From contig CAVPNX010000021.1 of NCBI GenBank assembly GCA_963706885.1, positions 72,372 to 136,371 of the forward strand: DNA of 64,000 nucleotides. The letters are read 5' to 3'. This stretch comes from Prado023 sp963706885. GTDB lineage: Bacteria; Actinomycetota; Actinomycetes; S36-B12; CAIYMF01. A program made the translations under genes and the position numbers. Below are positions 1 through 8,875 of this stretch, piece after piece. Numbering within the stretch: the stretch's first letter is position 1; every line of letters starts with the position of its first letter. The notes under the pieces were generated by a model that worked only from the letters and a program-made list of their open reading frames with translations, had not been told where the DNA came from and ran no database searches.

Positions 1-215
1 ATCGGGACACCGTTGAGCGTGGCCGAGTGGATGGTCGCCGCGATCAGGTCGATCCAGGTGCGGGCCCCTGGCATCGTGCAGCGGAACCTCACCGTGCAGG
101 TCGAGGCGAAGGTCGTCTCCGAGCTGGTCAGGTCCAGCTCGATGTCGTAGTCCTGGACATCGAGGAGGTCAGCGCGCTGAGCGGCCTCGTCACGACGCAG
201 TGCCGGATGTGCCAC
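1..215 (-). CDS. pepN: Aminopeptidase N, N-terminal fragment (runs off left edge)
   Basis: Only the first 71 codons lie in the window, reading leftwards from a GTG at 213-215 that follows a GGAG ribosome-binding site. The translated start contains RADLLDVQDYDIELDLTSS and, further on, IHSATLNG, the typical opening of actinobacterial M1-family aminopeptidase N (PepN), where a beta-sandwich domain precedes the zinc peptidase domain. The catalytic HExxH region lies outside the window, so activity cannot be judged. The family removes N-terminal residues from peptides in the cytosol. It is divergent from rpiB, with about 215 bases between the starts that must hold both promoters; I saw no clear hexamers there. 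The assignment rests on N-terminal resemblance only. Confidence 0.75.
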   Translation of the reverse strand, partial: MAHPALRRDEAAQRADLLDVQDYDIELDLTSSETTFASTCTVRFRCTMPGARTWIDLIAATIHSATLNGVP

Positions 216-430
216 GTGGAGGCTCCAGTCGGTCGGGTGTGGTGAGGGGGTCGGGACCTCGCAGTCGCGCAACCCCGGGGCATTCTTCCACGAGGCCCCT
301 GATGAGGACGCCACGAGACGTGATCGGCCGACGGGCGGCGGGGCGATGCCGCGCCCTCGCCCAATGCTGGTGGACCGCCAGGGCCCCGCGGGGGTGACGC
401 ACGACCCGGGAATCGGACAGAATCCTCTCC

Positions 431-880
<450 letters not shown>

Positions 881-905
881 GGCCCGCGACGACATCGGGC
901 TCGGC

Positions 906-1376
906 TCACGCCCAGGTGGAGTAGGGCTCCCGGGCGAGGTTGACGTTGAAGAAGCGCTGGTCGTCGGACACTTCCGTGCCGGCCCACGAGGGGCGGACGA
1001 AATCCTCGTCGGCGTGAGCGAGCTCGACCTCGGCCATGACCAGCGGCGCGTTCGGCCCGGCGAACACATCGACCTCCCACACGTGGTCCCCGACGGGCAC
1101 GAGATGGCGGACCTTGTCGATCACCGGACCCTGGGCCAGCTCGTCGAGCATCGCCAGGGCGTCGGCCACCGGGACCTCGTACTCGAACTCGCTGCGGCTG
1201 ACCCCCACCGAGACCCCCTTGACGGTCAGGAAGCCCGTGTCGCCCTTGACGCGGACGCGGACGGTCGCGACGTCGGTCTGGGCCAGGTAGCCCTGGACGA
1301 TCCGGGTCGATGACGTGACCCCAGCGCGCCAGGACTCGTCGGCCACCAGGAACTTGCGCTCGACCTCGACTCCCAT
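906..1376 (-). CDS. CYTH domain protein (triphosphate-tunnel family)
   Basis: A 156-residue protein made of a single CYTH domain. The N-terminal ExExK signature is present as EVERK at residues 4-8, and further charged strands (RVRVKGDTGFLTVK, EFEYEVP, MAEVELA) match the eight-stranded tunnel that binds triphosphates and a divalent metal. Family members include thiamine triphosphatase, inorganic triphosphatase and class IV adenylate cyclase; the sequence alone does not tell which. Short bacterial single-domain versions are most often inorganic triphosphatases, which is inference here. The start lies 9 bases after the stop of the upstream carboxypeptidase gene and has an AGGAAGGA ribosome-binding site, so the two are probably cotranscribed. 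Confidence 0.85.
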   Translation of the reverse strand: MGVEVERKFLVADESWRAGVTSSTRIVQGYLAQTDVATVRVRVKGDTGFLTVKGVSVGVSRSEFEYEVPVADALAMLDELAQGPVIDKVRHLVPVGDHVWEVDVFAGPNAPLVMAEVELAHADEDFVRPSWAGTEVSDDQRFFNVNLAREPYSTWA

Positions 1377-1385
1377 GGGTCCTTC

Positions 1386-2768
1386 CTACCAGCAGCCGGT
1401 GACGCTCGACGCGGCCCGGTCGACCGCCTTGCGGGTGGTGAGCCGCGTGTAGCGGGTGGGTCGGGAGTTGACGATGGAGACGAAGACCTTCGTCTGCCCG
1501 TCGGCGCCGTCGGCGTACCCGGCCAGGGCGATCGAATCGGCCACCGTCCCGGTCTTGGCCTGGATGCGGCCGGCGGCGCACTTCGCCGGCGTGGAGCTGA
1601 AGCGCTTGTAGGACGACCTCAGGGTCCCGGTGCGCCCCGCCACCGGCAGCCACCCGCGGATCCGGGCCAGCTCCGGGTGTGCGGGGGACAGCGCCCGGGC
1701 CAGGGCGGAGGTCAGCGCCCCCGCGGTGAGCCGGCCCTCGAGGGACAACCCGCTGCCGTCGATGATCCGCACGCCCGTCAGGGGGACCTCCAGCTCCTGG
1801 AGGGTGTCGGCCAGCCCCTGTCGGGCCCCCGCCCACGTCCCGGGCAGCCCGCGGGCCACCGCGATGTGCCGGAACAGCATCTCGGCTGTGTCGTTGTCGG
1901 AGATCAGCAGCGTCCGCGAGACCGCCTCGGCCACCGAGTGCCCGGGGACGCTGGCCAAGGTGGGTGCCTCGGGTGCTGCGGTCGCCTCGCCGGCGTAGCT
2001 GGCCTTCACGCCGAGCTTGCCCAGTGCGGTGGCGAAATACTTCCCGGCGTCGGCCGTCGCGTCGCGCACCTTGTTGTCGTCGCGTGCGAAGGCCCCGACG
2101 GGGCGCACCTGCCTCGGCAGGTAGGAGGTGGGCCAGCCACGCGACTGACCCGAGCCGGAGAACAGCGAGTCATCGGCGCGGACCGTGATCGTGCGCGCGG
2201 GCGCGATGGGGACTGCGGCGGGTGCCGAGGCGCTCGGGACGGGGACGGTCGGGTCCGCGGAGGCGCTCGGGACCGGTGCCGCCGGGAGTCCGAGTGCTGC
2301 TGCCGTGGTGGCGGCCAGGGTGCGCAGGTCGGCGCTGGACAGCAGCGGATCACCACCGGCGACCAGGACCACCTCGTCGGGAGAGGAGCCGGCGCGAACC
2401 GCGGTCGGGAAGCGATGGTCCGGGCCGAGAGTGGCCAGGACCCCGACGCTCGTCAGGATCTTGGTCGTCGACGCACCCCGCAGTGAGGCCGTCGCCCGGC
2501 GCTGGTAGACGTAGGCGCCCGAGGTGGTGTCCCACACGGTCATGGTGAACCGCTTGCCCAGGACCTTGGACGTGGTGCGTGTGGCCAGGACCTTGCTGAT
2601 CCGGGTGTTGGCCGCGCTGGTCGACACCCGGGCGGGGGCGGCGCTCACCGTCAGGACGCGGTCGTCGCGGGGCAGGGGGGCCATCGCCGACGCGGGGGCC
2701 GTACCCGCCAGCAGGGTGAGGGCACAACCGACCGCAAGGGCAGCCGGGCCGAGGGGGCGCATGGCCAC
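1386..2768 (-). CDS. dacB: D-alanyl-D-alanine carboxypeptidase/endopeptidase (PBP4, S13 family)
   Basis: A 460-residue penicillin-binding protein of the DacB (S13) family, which trims or cleaves peptidoglycan cross-links outside the membrane. The N-terminus is a signal peptide (hydrophobic stretch about residues 8-28, then APASA). The three catalytic motifs are visible: SxxK as STTK (residues 100-103), SxN as SDN (290-292) and KTG (405-407). Between the first and second motifs is a long insertion typical of PBP4, here including an Ala/Pro/Ser/Val-rich stretch (about 164-190). It heads a likely two-gene operon with the CYTH gene. The catalytic set is intact. Confidence 0.92.
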   Translation of the reverse strand: MAMRPLGPAALAVGCALTLLAGTAPASAMAPLPRDDRVLTVSAAPARVSTSAANTRISKVLATRTTSKVLGKRFTMTVWDTTSGAYVYQRRATASLRGASTTKILTSVGVLATLGPDHRFPTAVRAGSSPDEVVLVAGGDPLLSSADLRTLAATTAAALGLPAAPVPSASADPTVPVPSASAPAAVPIAPARTITVRADDSLFSGSGQSRGWPTSYLPRQVRPVGAFARDDNKVRDATADAGKYFATALGKLGVKASYAGEATAAPEAPTLASVPGHSVAEAVSRTLLISDNDTAEMLFRHIAVARGLPGTWAGARQGLADTLQELEVPLTGVRIIDGSGLSLEGRLTAGALTSALARALSPAHPELARIRGWLPVAGRTGTLRSSYKRFSSTPAKCAAGRIQAKTGTVADSIALAGYADGADGQTKVFVSIVNSRPTRYTRLTTRKAVDRAASSVTGCW

Positions 2769-2839
2769 ACGCTACCTGCGCCCACGGCTCGGGCCCTGAC
2801 ACCGCCGGGCTAGCGTCAGGCTAAGGCTGAGCGCCCTCG

Positions 2840-2857
2840 GCGCTGAGGACTCAGCGC
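2840..2857 (-). terminator. Hairpin over the end of rocD
   Basis: The arms GCGCTGAG and CTCAGCGC pair perfectly over 8 bases with a 2-base loop, so the actual loop must be wider. The hairpin spans the rocD stop codon (2851-2853). A second short hairpin (AGCGCC/GGCGCT) overlaps it. There is no T-run, so termination is only a possibility. Confidence 0.35.
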
Positions 2858-4068
2858 GCGCCGAACTCCCCGAGGCAGTCGCGCAGCTGGGCCACGGCCC
2901 AGATGATCTCGTCGGCGGTGATCACCAGCGGGGGTGCCAGGCGGATCGTCGACCCGTGGGTGTCCTTGGCCAGCACTCCACGGGCCAGCAGGGCCTCGGA
3001 GACCTGGCGGCCGGTGGCCAGGTCGGGGTCGATGTCCACCCCCGCCCACGTCCCCCGGGAGCGGACCTCGACCACTCCGTGGCCGACGAGCTTGCCGAGC
3101 TCGGCGGCCAGGACGTCGCCGAGCTCCGTGGCCCGCTCCTGGAACTCCCCGGTCTGCAGCAGCCGGATCACTGCACGACCCACCGCGCACGCCAGCGGGT
3201 TGCCGCCGAAGGTGCTGCCATGCTCACCGGGCTGCAGGACGTCGAGGACGGCGCGGTCGGCGGCGATGGCCGAGACCGGCATGATCCCACCGCCCAGCGC
3301 CTTGCCCAGGATGTAGATGTCAGGAACCACGCCCTCGTGGTCGCAGGCGAAGGTGCGCCCCGTGCGGGCCAGGCCGGACTGGATCTCGTCGGCCAGCAGC
3401 AGGACGTTGTGCTCGGCGGTCAGCTCCCGGACCTGGCGCAGGTAACCCTCGGGAGGGATCACCACGCCGCCCTCGCCCTGGATGGGCTCGAGCAGGACGG
3501 CGGCGGTGTGCTCGGTGATCGCCGCCCGCAGGGCATCGATGTTGCCGTACTCCACCTGGACGAACCCGGGTGTGTACGGGCCGAAGTGGTCGCGGGCGCT
3601 GTCGTCATCGGAGAACGAGACGATGGTTGTGGTGCGGCCGTGGAAGTTGCCCTCAGCGACGACGATCGAGGCCTGGTGTGCCGGGATCCCCTTGACCATG
3701 TAGCCCCACTTGCGCGCCACCTTGATCGCAGTCTCGACGGCCTCCGCGCCGGAGTTCATGGGGACCACCATGTCCTTGCCGGTGAGGGCGGCGAGCTCGG
3801 CGCAGAAGGGCCCGAACTGGTCGTGGTGGAATGCCCGGCTGACCAGGGTGACCCGGTCGAGCTGCTCGTGTGCAGCCGCGACGATCTCGGGGTGACCGTG
3901 GCCGAAGTTCAGGGCCGAGTAGCCCGCGAGGCAGTCCAGGTAGCGGTGCCCGGCAACATCGGTGACCCACGCGCCGGCCGCACTGGCGATCACCACCGGC
4001 AGGGGGTGGTAGTTGTGCGCCGAGTGCTCCTCGGCCAACTCGATCAGCGCATCGGCGTTGTGTTCCAC
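2851..4068 (-). CDS. rocD: Ornithine aminotransferase
   Basis: A 405-residue class III PLP-dependent aminotransferase, closest to ornithine-oxoacid transaminase, which converts ornithine and 2-oxoglutarate to glutamate-5-semialdehyde and glutamate in arginine catabolism and proline supply. The N-terminal block AHNYHPLPVVI is characteristic of ornithine aminotransferase. The PLP phosphate-binding turn is NSGAEAVETAIK (105-116), the pyridine-ring aspartate is D227 in LLLADEIQSG, and the Schiff-base lysine is K256 in YILGKALGGG. The length is normal. No other arginine genes are adjacent; the neighbours are the HerA-like ATPase gene 66 bases upstream and the dacB-CYTH pair downstream. Confidence 0.93.
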   Translation of the reverse strand: MEHNADALIELAEEHSAHNYHPLPVVIASAAGAWVTDVAGHRYLDCLAGYSALNFGHGHPEIVAAAHEQLDRVTLVSRAFHHDQFGPFCAELAALTGKDMVVPMNSGAEAVETAIKVARKWGYMVKGIPAHQASIVVAEGNFHGRTTTIVSFSDDDSARDHFGPYTPGFVQVEYGNIDALRAAITEHTAAVLLEPIQGEGGVVIPPEGYLRQVRELTAEHNVLLLADEIQSGLARTGRTFACDHEGVVPDIYILGKALGGGIMPVSAIAADRAVLDVLQPGEHGSTFGGNPLACAVGRAVIRLLQTGEFQERATELGDVLAAELGKLVGHGVVEVRSRGTWAGVDIDPDLATGRQVSEALLARGVLAKDTHGSTIRLAPPLVITADEIIWAVAQLRDCLGEFGAR

Positions 4069-4134
4069 GTCATTGCCTCCCTGGCGGTCCGCGGGCGTTC
4101 CCGTCCCGGGTGAAGTCTGCCGGAAGGGGGGCGG

Positions 4135-6651
4135 TCAGGTGCCCATCGGGATCCAGACCAGGCCGATGCCCGTGACCTTCACGTCGGACTTCGCCAGGGT
4201 GATGGACATCGGGCTGACCGATGCTGCCCTGGTGTCCCACTCGGCGCGGATGCCGGCGACCTCGGCGTCGAGCTCGGCCTGCAGGTCGGCGTACACCGCC
4301 TGGAGCTCCTCGACCTTGTCCTCGGCAGCACCGACCTTGTCCGAGGCGGATGCGGCACGCTTCGCCGCGGAGGTCATCGATGTCTTGCGTCCCCCGAACA
4401 GCCCGCCGAGCATGCCCATGGCGTCGGATCCGATCGCGCTCGTGCGCGCCTCACGCTGGCGCTCGAGGGTGTTGCTCGCCGTGTCGATCTTGCGCTGGGC
4501 GGCCGCGAGCTTGGTCTGGTACTTCGCCTGGAGGGCGGCGATCTCCCTGTCGGCCGCGTCCGTCGCTGCGGCCCGGCATCGTGCGGCGAAGTCCTCGGCG
4601 CCCTCCCCGATCCGGCCGTAGAGCTTGAGCTCAGGGTTGGTGGGGATGTCCACGGTCATGGATCGCTGGAGGTGGTCGGCCAGGTCGCGCTGAAGGGTCG
4701 TCCACCACGTCCTGGCGCCCACCTCGGTGGGCGGGATCCGGTAGACCGCACCGGGCGGGGGCGTGGGCAGGAGGTCGCGGTCGTCGTAGTCGACGGCGCG
4801 GAACTGGTCAGCGGTGGGGAACGGGGACAGGGGCGTCAGGATCGCCTCGTACTCCTGGTCGAGCACGATCCCGGCCTTGGCGTCGTCGAAGCGCAGGAGG
4901 ACACGGGCGATGGCGCCCGGGGACAGCCGGTGCCCGGGGACTGACCCGACTGAGGCCGCCCAGTTCGCCGCCGGGTCGAGGTAGTGCACGGGGATCCCAT
5001 CGGCGGCCCTCGGCTGGACGGGGGTCTCGTCGGCCGCCAGCGGGCTGGCCGGCGGGGCAGGGGGAGCGGCCGGAGCGGCTGGGGCCGGGGCAGCCGGAGC
5101 CGGAGCAGCCGGAGCCGGGGCGGCCGGTGGAGTGGCGGCGGCGGGTGCCGGCGGGGCCGCGGGGGACGCAGGGGCCGCGGGGGTGGCAGGGGTCCCGGGG
5201 GCCGCGGCCGGGCCTGCAGGTGTCGCGGGGCCAGCGGGGGTGGCGGCGGCTGGCGGGGCCGCAGGGGCCGGGGGAGCGGAGCTCGCCTTCAGCGACGTGA
5301 TCTGCTCGCGGGTCAGTGGGCCGCGCAGGTAGCTCATCGCCCATCGGGTGGTGAACACCGAGACGGTGTCCTTGCTGGCCCGCTTCATCACGAACTCGCG
5401 CTTGGCCAGCCCGGAGATCGTGTCCCCGACCGCGCCGGGGTCGACCGAGCCCGCGGCGCTGGTGAGCCCATCGACCAGGCGTGCCTTGTCCTGCTCGGTC
5501 TGCAGGCGTCCGATCATCCAGGTGCCCGCGTTGGACAGCGCCTTGTAGTCGACGTCGACCGGGTTCTGCGTCGACAGCACGACGCCCACGCCGAACGCGC
5601 GGGCCTGCTTGAGCAGCAGCATGATCGGCGCCTTGGTGGGCGGGTTGCCGACGGGGGGCAGGTAGCCGGCGACCTCGTCCATGTAGAGCAGGGTCCGCAG
5701 GTCGGAGGTTCCGCTCTGCCGACGCATCCAGGAGATCAGCTTGGCCAGGACCACCGAGACGGCCGACTGCCGCTGCTCGTCGTCGAGGTGCGCGATGGAC
5801 ACCACCGCGCACCTCGGGCGCCCGTCAGGGGTGCGCAGCATCGAGGCGATGTCGATCCGCTCGCCGACGAGCCAGGACGCGAACGCGGGGGAGGCCAGCA
5901 GGCCGTTGAGCTTCAGCGCGAGCTTCATGCGCTCGTCGGCCGGGTAGTACGTGTCCAGCTCCAGCACGCCGACCTTGCGCACGGGCGGCTGCTGGACGGA
6001 GGCGACGAGGGTCGCAAGATCCAGGGCGCGCCCGTGGGTCCACGCGTCGTTGATGATCGTCGAGAGCAGGATGTGCTCCCGCGAGCTCAGCGGGTCGGCC
6101 TCGATGCCGACCAGGTTCAGCAGGCTGGAGACGTAGGCGTCGATCTCCTCCTGCACGGCCTGGGGGTCGTTCATGTCCGCCGGCACATCGAGGGTCCCGA
6201 TGATGTTCATGCCGACTCCGTGCGGGGCGCCCGGGGTGTAGATCGTGACCTCGACACCCTCGTCCAGGGCCCGCACATGCTCCGCGCCGAGGCCCCAGCC
6301 GGCCAGGCCGGTGGTCCAGGTCCCGGACTGGGCGGCGGCGAACTCGGGCACCGTCTGGCCGGCCTTGGCGGCGTCGCCCTCGTTGACCCAGGGTTCGAAC
6401 TCGGCGGGGGCCAGGTTCGGGAAGGTCAGGGCGAGGTTGGCCAGGTCGCCCTTCGGGTCGATGAGCAGCGCCGGGATCCCGGCCCGCAGGCACTCCTCGA
6501 TCAGCACCACGCCCAGGCCGGTCTTGCCCGAGCCGGTCATGCCGACGATGACCCCGTGCGTGGTCAGCTCGTCGGAGGGGACCCCTGCCGGGTCCGTGGT
6601 CCGCTCGTGGGTCGCCGCGTCCACGATCCCACCCAGTCTCAGCTCAGCCAT
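4135..6651 (-). CDS. HerA-like P-loop ATPase (helicase HerA/DUF853 type)
   Basis: An 838-residue protein. The Walker A motif is GMTGSGKTG (37-45) in a HerA/FtsK-like ATPase domain of about 450 residues, and a Walker B-like LLYMDEVAGYLPP lies near residue 320. It resembles the bacterial HerA-C/DUF853 family often labelled 'ATP-binding protein' or 'helicase HerA-like'; the physiological role is not established. Between the ATPase and the C-terminal region is a low-complexity Ala/Pro linker of about 90 residues (roughly 455-540). The C-terminal third contains an alanine-rich, charged stretch likely to be coiled coil (about 690-810). It has no signal peptide or membrane segment and so is probably cytosolic. 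It follows the LCP gene closely and may be cotranscribed with it. Confidence 0.8.
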   Translation of the reverse strand: MAELRLGGIVDAATHERTTDPAGVPSDELTTHGVIVGMTGSGKTGLGVVLIEECLRAGIPALLIDPKGDLANLALTFPNLAPAEFEPWVNEGDAAKAGQTVPEFAAAQSGTWTTGLAGWGLGAEHVRALDEGVEVTIYTPGAPHGVGMNIIGTLDVPADMNDPQAVQEEIDAYVSSLLNLVGIEADPLSSREHILLSTIINDAWTHGRALDLATLVASVQQPPVRKVGVLELDTYYPADERMKLALKLNGLLASPAFASWLVGERIDIASMLRTPDGRPRCAVVSIAHLDDEQRQSAVSVVLAKLISWMRRQSGTSDLRTLLYMDEVAGYLPPVGNPPTKAPIMLLLKQARAFGVGVVLSTQNPVDVDYKALSNAGTWMIGRLQTEQDKARLVDGLTSAAGSVDPGAVGDTISGLAKREFVMKRASKDTVSVFTTRWAMSYLRGPLTREQITSLKASSAPPAPAAPPAAATPAGPATPAGPAAAPGTPATPAAPASPAAPPAPAAATPPAAPAPAAPAPAAPAPAAPAAPPAPPASPLAADETPVQPRAADGIPVHYLDPAANWAASVGSVPGHRLSPGAIARVLLRFDDAKAGIVLDQEYEAILTPLSPFPTADQFRAVDYDDRDLLPTPPPGAVYRIPPTEVGARTWWTTLQRDLADHLQRSMTVDIPTNPELKLYGRIGEGAEDFAARCRAAATDAADREIAALQAKYQTKLAAAQRKIDTASNTLERQREARTSAIGSDAMGMLGGLFGGRKTSMTSAAKRAASASDKVGAAEDKVEELQAVYADLQAELDAEVAGIRAEWDTRAASVSPMSITLAKSDVKVTGIGLVWIPMGT

Positions 6652-6660
6652 GGCGCAAGA

Positions 6661-7864
6661 CTAGGGACGCCACCGGGAGTGGGGCGCGGTGACGGGCGTC
6701 GACTGCGGATTGTCGGGCAGACCGGCGGGTCCGCGGTGGTCGTGTCGAGGGTCGAGGTCGGGCTCGGGCGTCGCGCTCGGTGAGGTCGTTGCCGAGCCGT
6801 CGGTCGCCGACGGGGGGAGGACGCTGCCGCTGGGTCGGCCACCCGCTGCCGCTCGGTGAGGGCGTGGGCTTCGGGGTCAGCGGCTCGTCGGCGCGCAGCT
6901 TCGCCCAGAGCTCGTCGGCCTCGGGCTGGGCCCACTGCACGCGGTTGGGGTCCGGGGGGTAGACCTCGTAGGGCACGGTCGTGAACTCGATGGACTCCAG
7001 TCCGACCTCGCGCACCCGCACGGCGATGGCGGCCATCGACCGGATGCTGCCGATCCCGGTGTCGGTGGTCACCGACCGGGTGACCGCGTCGAGGAAGTTG
7101 TAGAGCTCGATGGGGTTGAACAGGACCCCGCTGGAGGTCACCTCCTGGATCAGCGAGCTGAGGAAGGCCTGCTGCCGCTGGATCCGGTCGGTGTCCGACC
7201 CGTCGCCGCCGCCGACGCCCTTGCGGACGCGGACATAGTCCAGCGCCTGCTTGCCGTCGAGTGTCTGGCAGCCGGCCTCGAAGTAGATCTTGGAGTTCGG
7301 GTCGCTGATCGGCTCGGCGATGTAGATGGTGACGCCCCCGACGGCATCGACCATGTCGACGAAGCCGGCGAAGTCCACGACGACGAAGTGGTCGATCCGC
7401 AGGCCGGTCAGCGACTCGACGGTGCGTTGCACGCACACCGGCCCCCCGATCGGGTAGGCCGCGTTGAACTGGCGCAGTGCGCCGGGGACGATCTGGCCGT
7501 TGGGCCCCACGCAGTCGGGCATCTGGACCATCGAGTCCCGGGGGATGCTCACGCCGGCCGCCCAGGTGTTGTCCGCGGACAGGTGCATCACCATCGTGGT
7601 GTCGGCCAGGCCCGGTGACTCGCCGCCGACGACGCTGTTGGCGCCCTCGCGAGTGTCCGAGCCGATGGCCAGGATGTTGAGCGCCTGGTTCTCCTTCGCG
7701 GGGCGCACGTCACCGAGGCCCTCGGACGGATCGATGGTCGCGATGTTGGAGTCCAGTCGCTGGTAGGCGCTCCAGAGCGCCCCGGCGGCGATGCCCAGGA
7801 CCACCAGCAGGACGCCGGCGACGATCCACGGCCAGCGCCGGCGGCGTGCCCGCTCCTGCTGCAT
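6661..7864 (-). CDS. LytR-CpsA-Psr family protein (cell-wall glycopolymer ligase)
   Basis: The protein starts at an ATG at 7862-7864 with a short basic stretch (residues 5-10) and one membrane segment (about 11-30), so the bulk is extracellular. LCP enzymes transfer lipid-linked teichoic acid, capsule or arabinogalactan onto peptidoglycan. Family signatures seen are LNILAIGSDTRE, ADTTMVMHL, GVSIPRDS, the HFVVVDFAGFVDMVDAVGGV core and QALDYVRVRKG with DTDRIQRQQAF. The extreme C-terminus is uncertain. Read straight through, it becomes arginine-rich and stops at 6644, overlapping the next gene. A one-base shift near 6840 gives a Ser/Thr/Pro-rich tail ending at TAG 6661-6663, more typical of the family; I have used that end. 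Confidence 0.85.
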
Positions 7865-7943
7865 CCGGTCCTCCTGCTCGGCCCTTCGCCCGAGGGTAGT
7901 CGGGTTCGTGCTCGCCGGGGGCGTGGCTGACCGGCGGCGTGGC

Positions 7944-8867
7944 TCAGCCGGCGGCCAGCGCGTCGAGGTGTGCGCGGTCGAAGGGTGCGTCCCCGCCCAG
8001 CGCGCTGGCCACGATCCGGGCCAGCACCTGCCCGCGGTGCAGCGCCTCGGGCGCGGTGAGCCCGCCGAACAGCAGGCCGTCGAGGAATCCGGTGGCCAGG
8101 CTGTCCCCGGCGCCGGTCGTGTCGACGATCGGCAGGTCGATCCCCGGCGGGGGCGCTGCGGTGACCTGCGGATCCCCTGCGTCCGCGCGCTGCACGAGCA
8201 ACGCCCCACGCGGGCCCATGCCGAACACCACGACCTGCGCGGGACCGGCCGCGAACCACGCCTCGGCCGCGGCCACCGGGTCCTCGAGGTGCGCCGCGGA
8301 GGCGAACAGGTAGTCGGCTGAGGCGATGAAGTCCGCGCGGTAGGGGTCGGCAGGATGGCGCACGTCCTGCAGGTCGACGGCCACCGGACGACCGAGCGAT
8401 CGGGCACGTGCGACGACGTCGCGCGCCCAGTTGGGCAGCGACGCGAGCACGAGGTCCGCACCTGCCAGGGCGGCCTCGACCGATGCCTCCGGCGGGCGCA
8501 GCGTCATGTGCGATCCGCCGTCGAAGAAGAACGTGCGGCGCCCGTCCGGTCTCACGAAGTTGACCGATCGCGCGGTGCCTGCGGGGTCGTCGAACATCAG
8601 GGACGTGTCGACGCCGTCAGCGGCCAGGACGTCGCGCACCATGCCGCCGATCACGTCGGCGCCCGTGCTGCCCAGGATGCGGGTGTGATGGCCGAGGCGG
8701 GCACACGCGCGGGCGGTGAACGCCGCTGCATGGCCGACGGTGTCGACGTTGCGGACGAAGTGCCCGTCGGCCTCGAGGTCGGGGTCGGCCTCGGCGAGGA
8801 CCACCAGGGTGTCCAACCCGGGGTTTCCGACGACGGTGATCCGACCGGTGGGGCGGCCGCTGGGCAC
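7944..8867 (-). CDS. PfkB-family carbohydrate kinase
   Basis: A 307-residue ribokinase/PfkB-type sugar kinase starting from a GTG at 8865-8867. The start was chosen because the kinase fold begins at once (ITVVGNPGLDTLVV) and the preceding gene stops 8 bases upstream. The PfkB signature near the C-terminus, VDTTGAGDSLATGFLDG, supplies the catalytic aspartate and anion hole, and VNFVRPDGRRTFFFD is a substrate-lid strand. The substrate cannot be told: ribokinase-like, fructokinase-like and adenosine kinase-like members share these motifs. The tight spacing with the DUF1015 gene suggests one transcript. Confidence 0.85.
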   Translation of the reverse strand: MPSGRPTGRITVVGNPGLDTLVVLAEADPDLEADGHFVRNVDTVGHAAAFTARACARLGHHTRILGSTGADVIGGMVRDVLAADGVDTSLMFDDPAGTARSVNFVRPDGRRTFFFDGGSHMTLRPPEASVEAALAGADLVLASLPNWARDVVARARSLGRPVAVDLQDVRHPADPYRADFIASADYLFASAAHLEDPVAAAEAWFAAGPAQVVVFGMGPRGALLVQRADAGDPQVTAAPPPGIDLPIVDTTGAGDSLATGFLDGLLFGGLTAPEALHRGQVLARIVASALGGDAPFDRAHLDALAAG

Positions 8868-8875
8868 GGCCTCGC

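Noticed and set aside
27..245. A 72-codon plus-strand open frame at the left edge
   Set aside because: It is antisense to the pepN start, which has convincing protein conservation and a ribosome-binding site.
5050..5290. Possible CRISPR or tandem repeat array
   Set aside because: The repetition is in-frame codons for alanine and proline within a real gene; there are no equal-length spacers.
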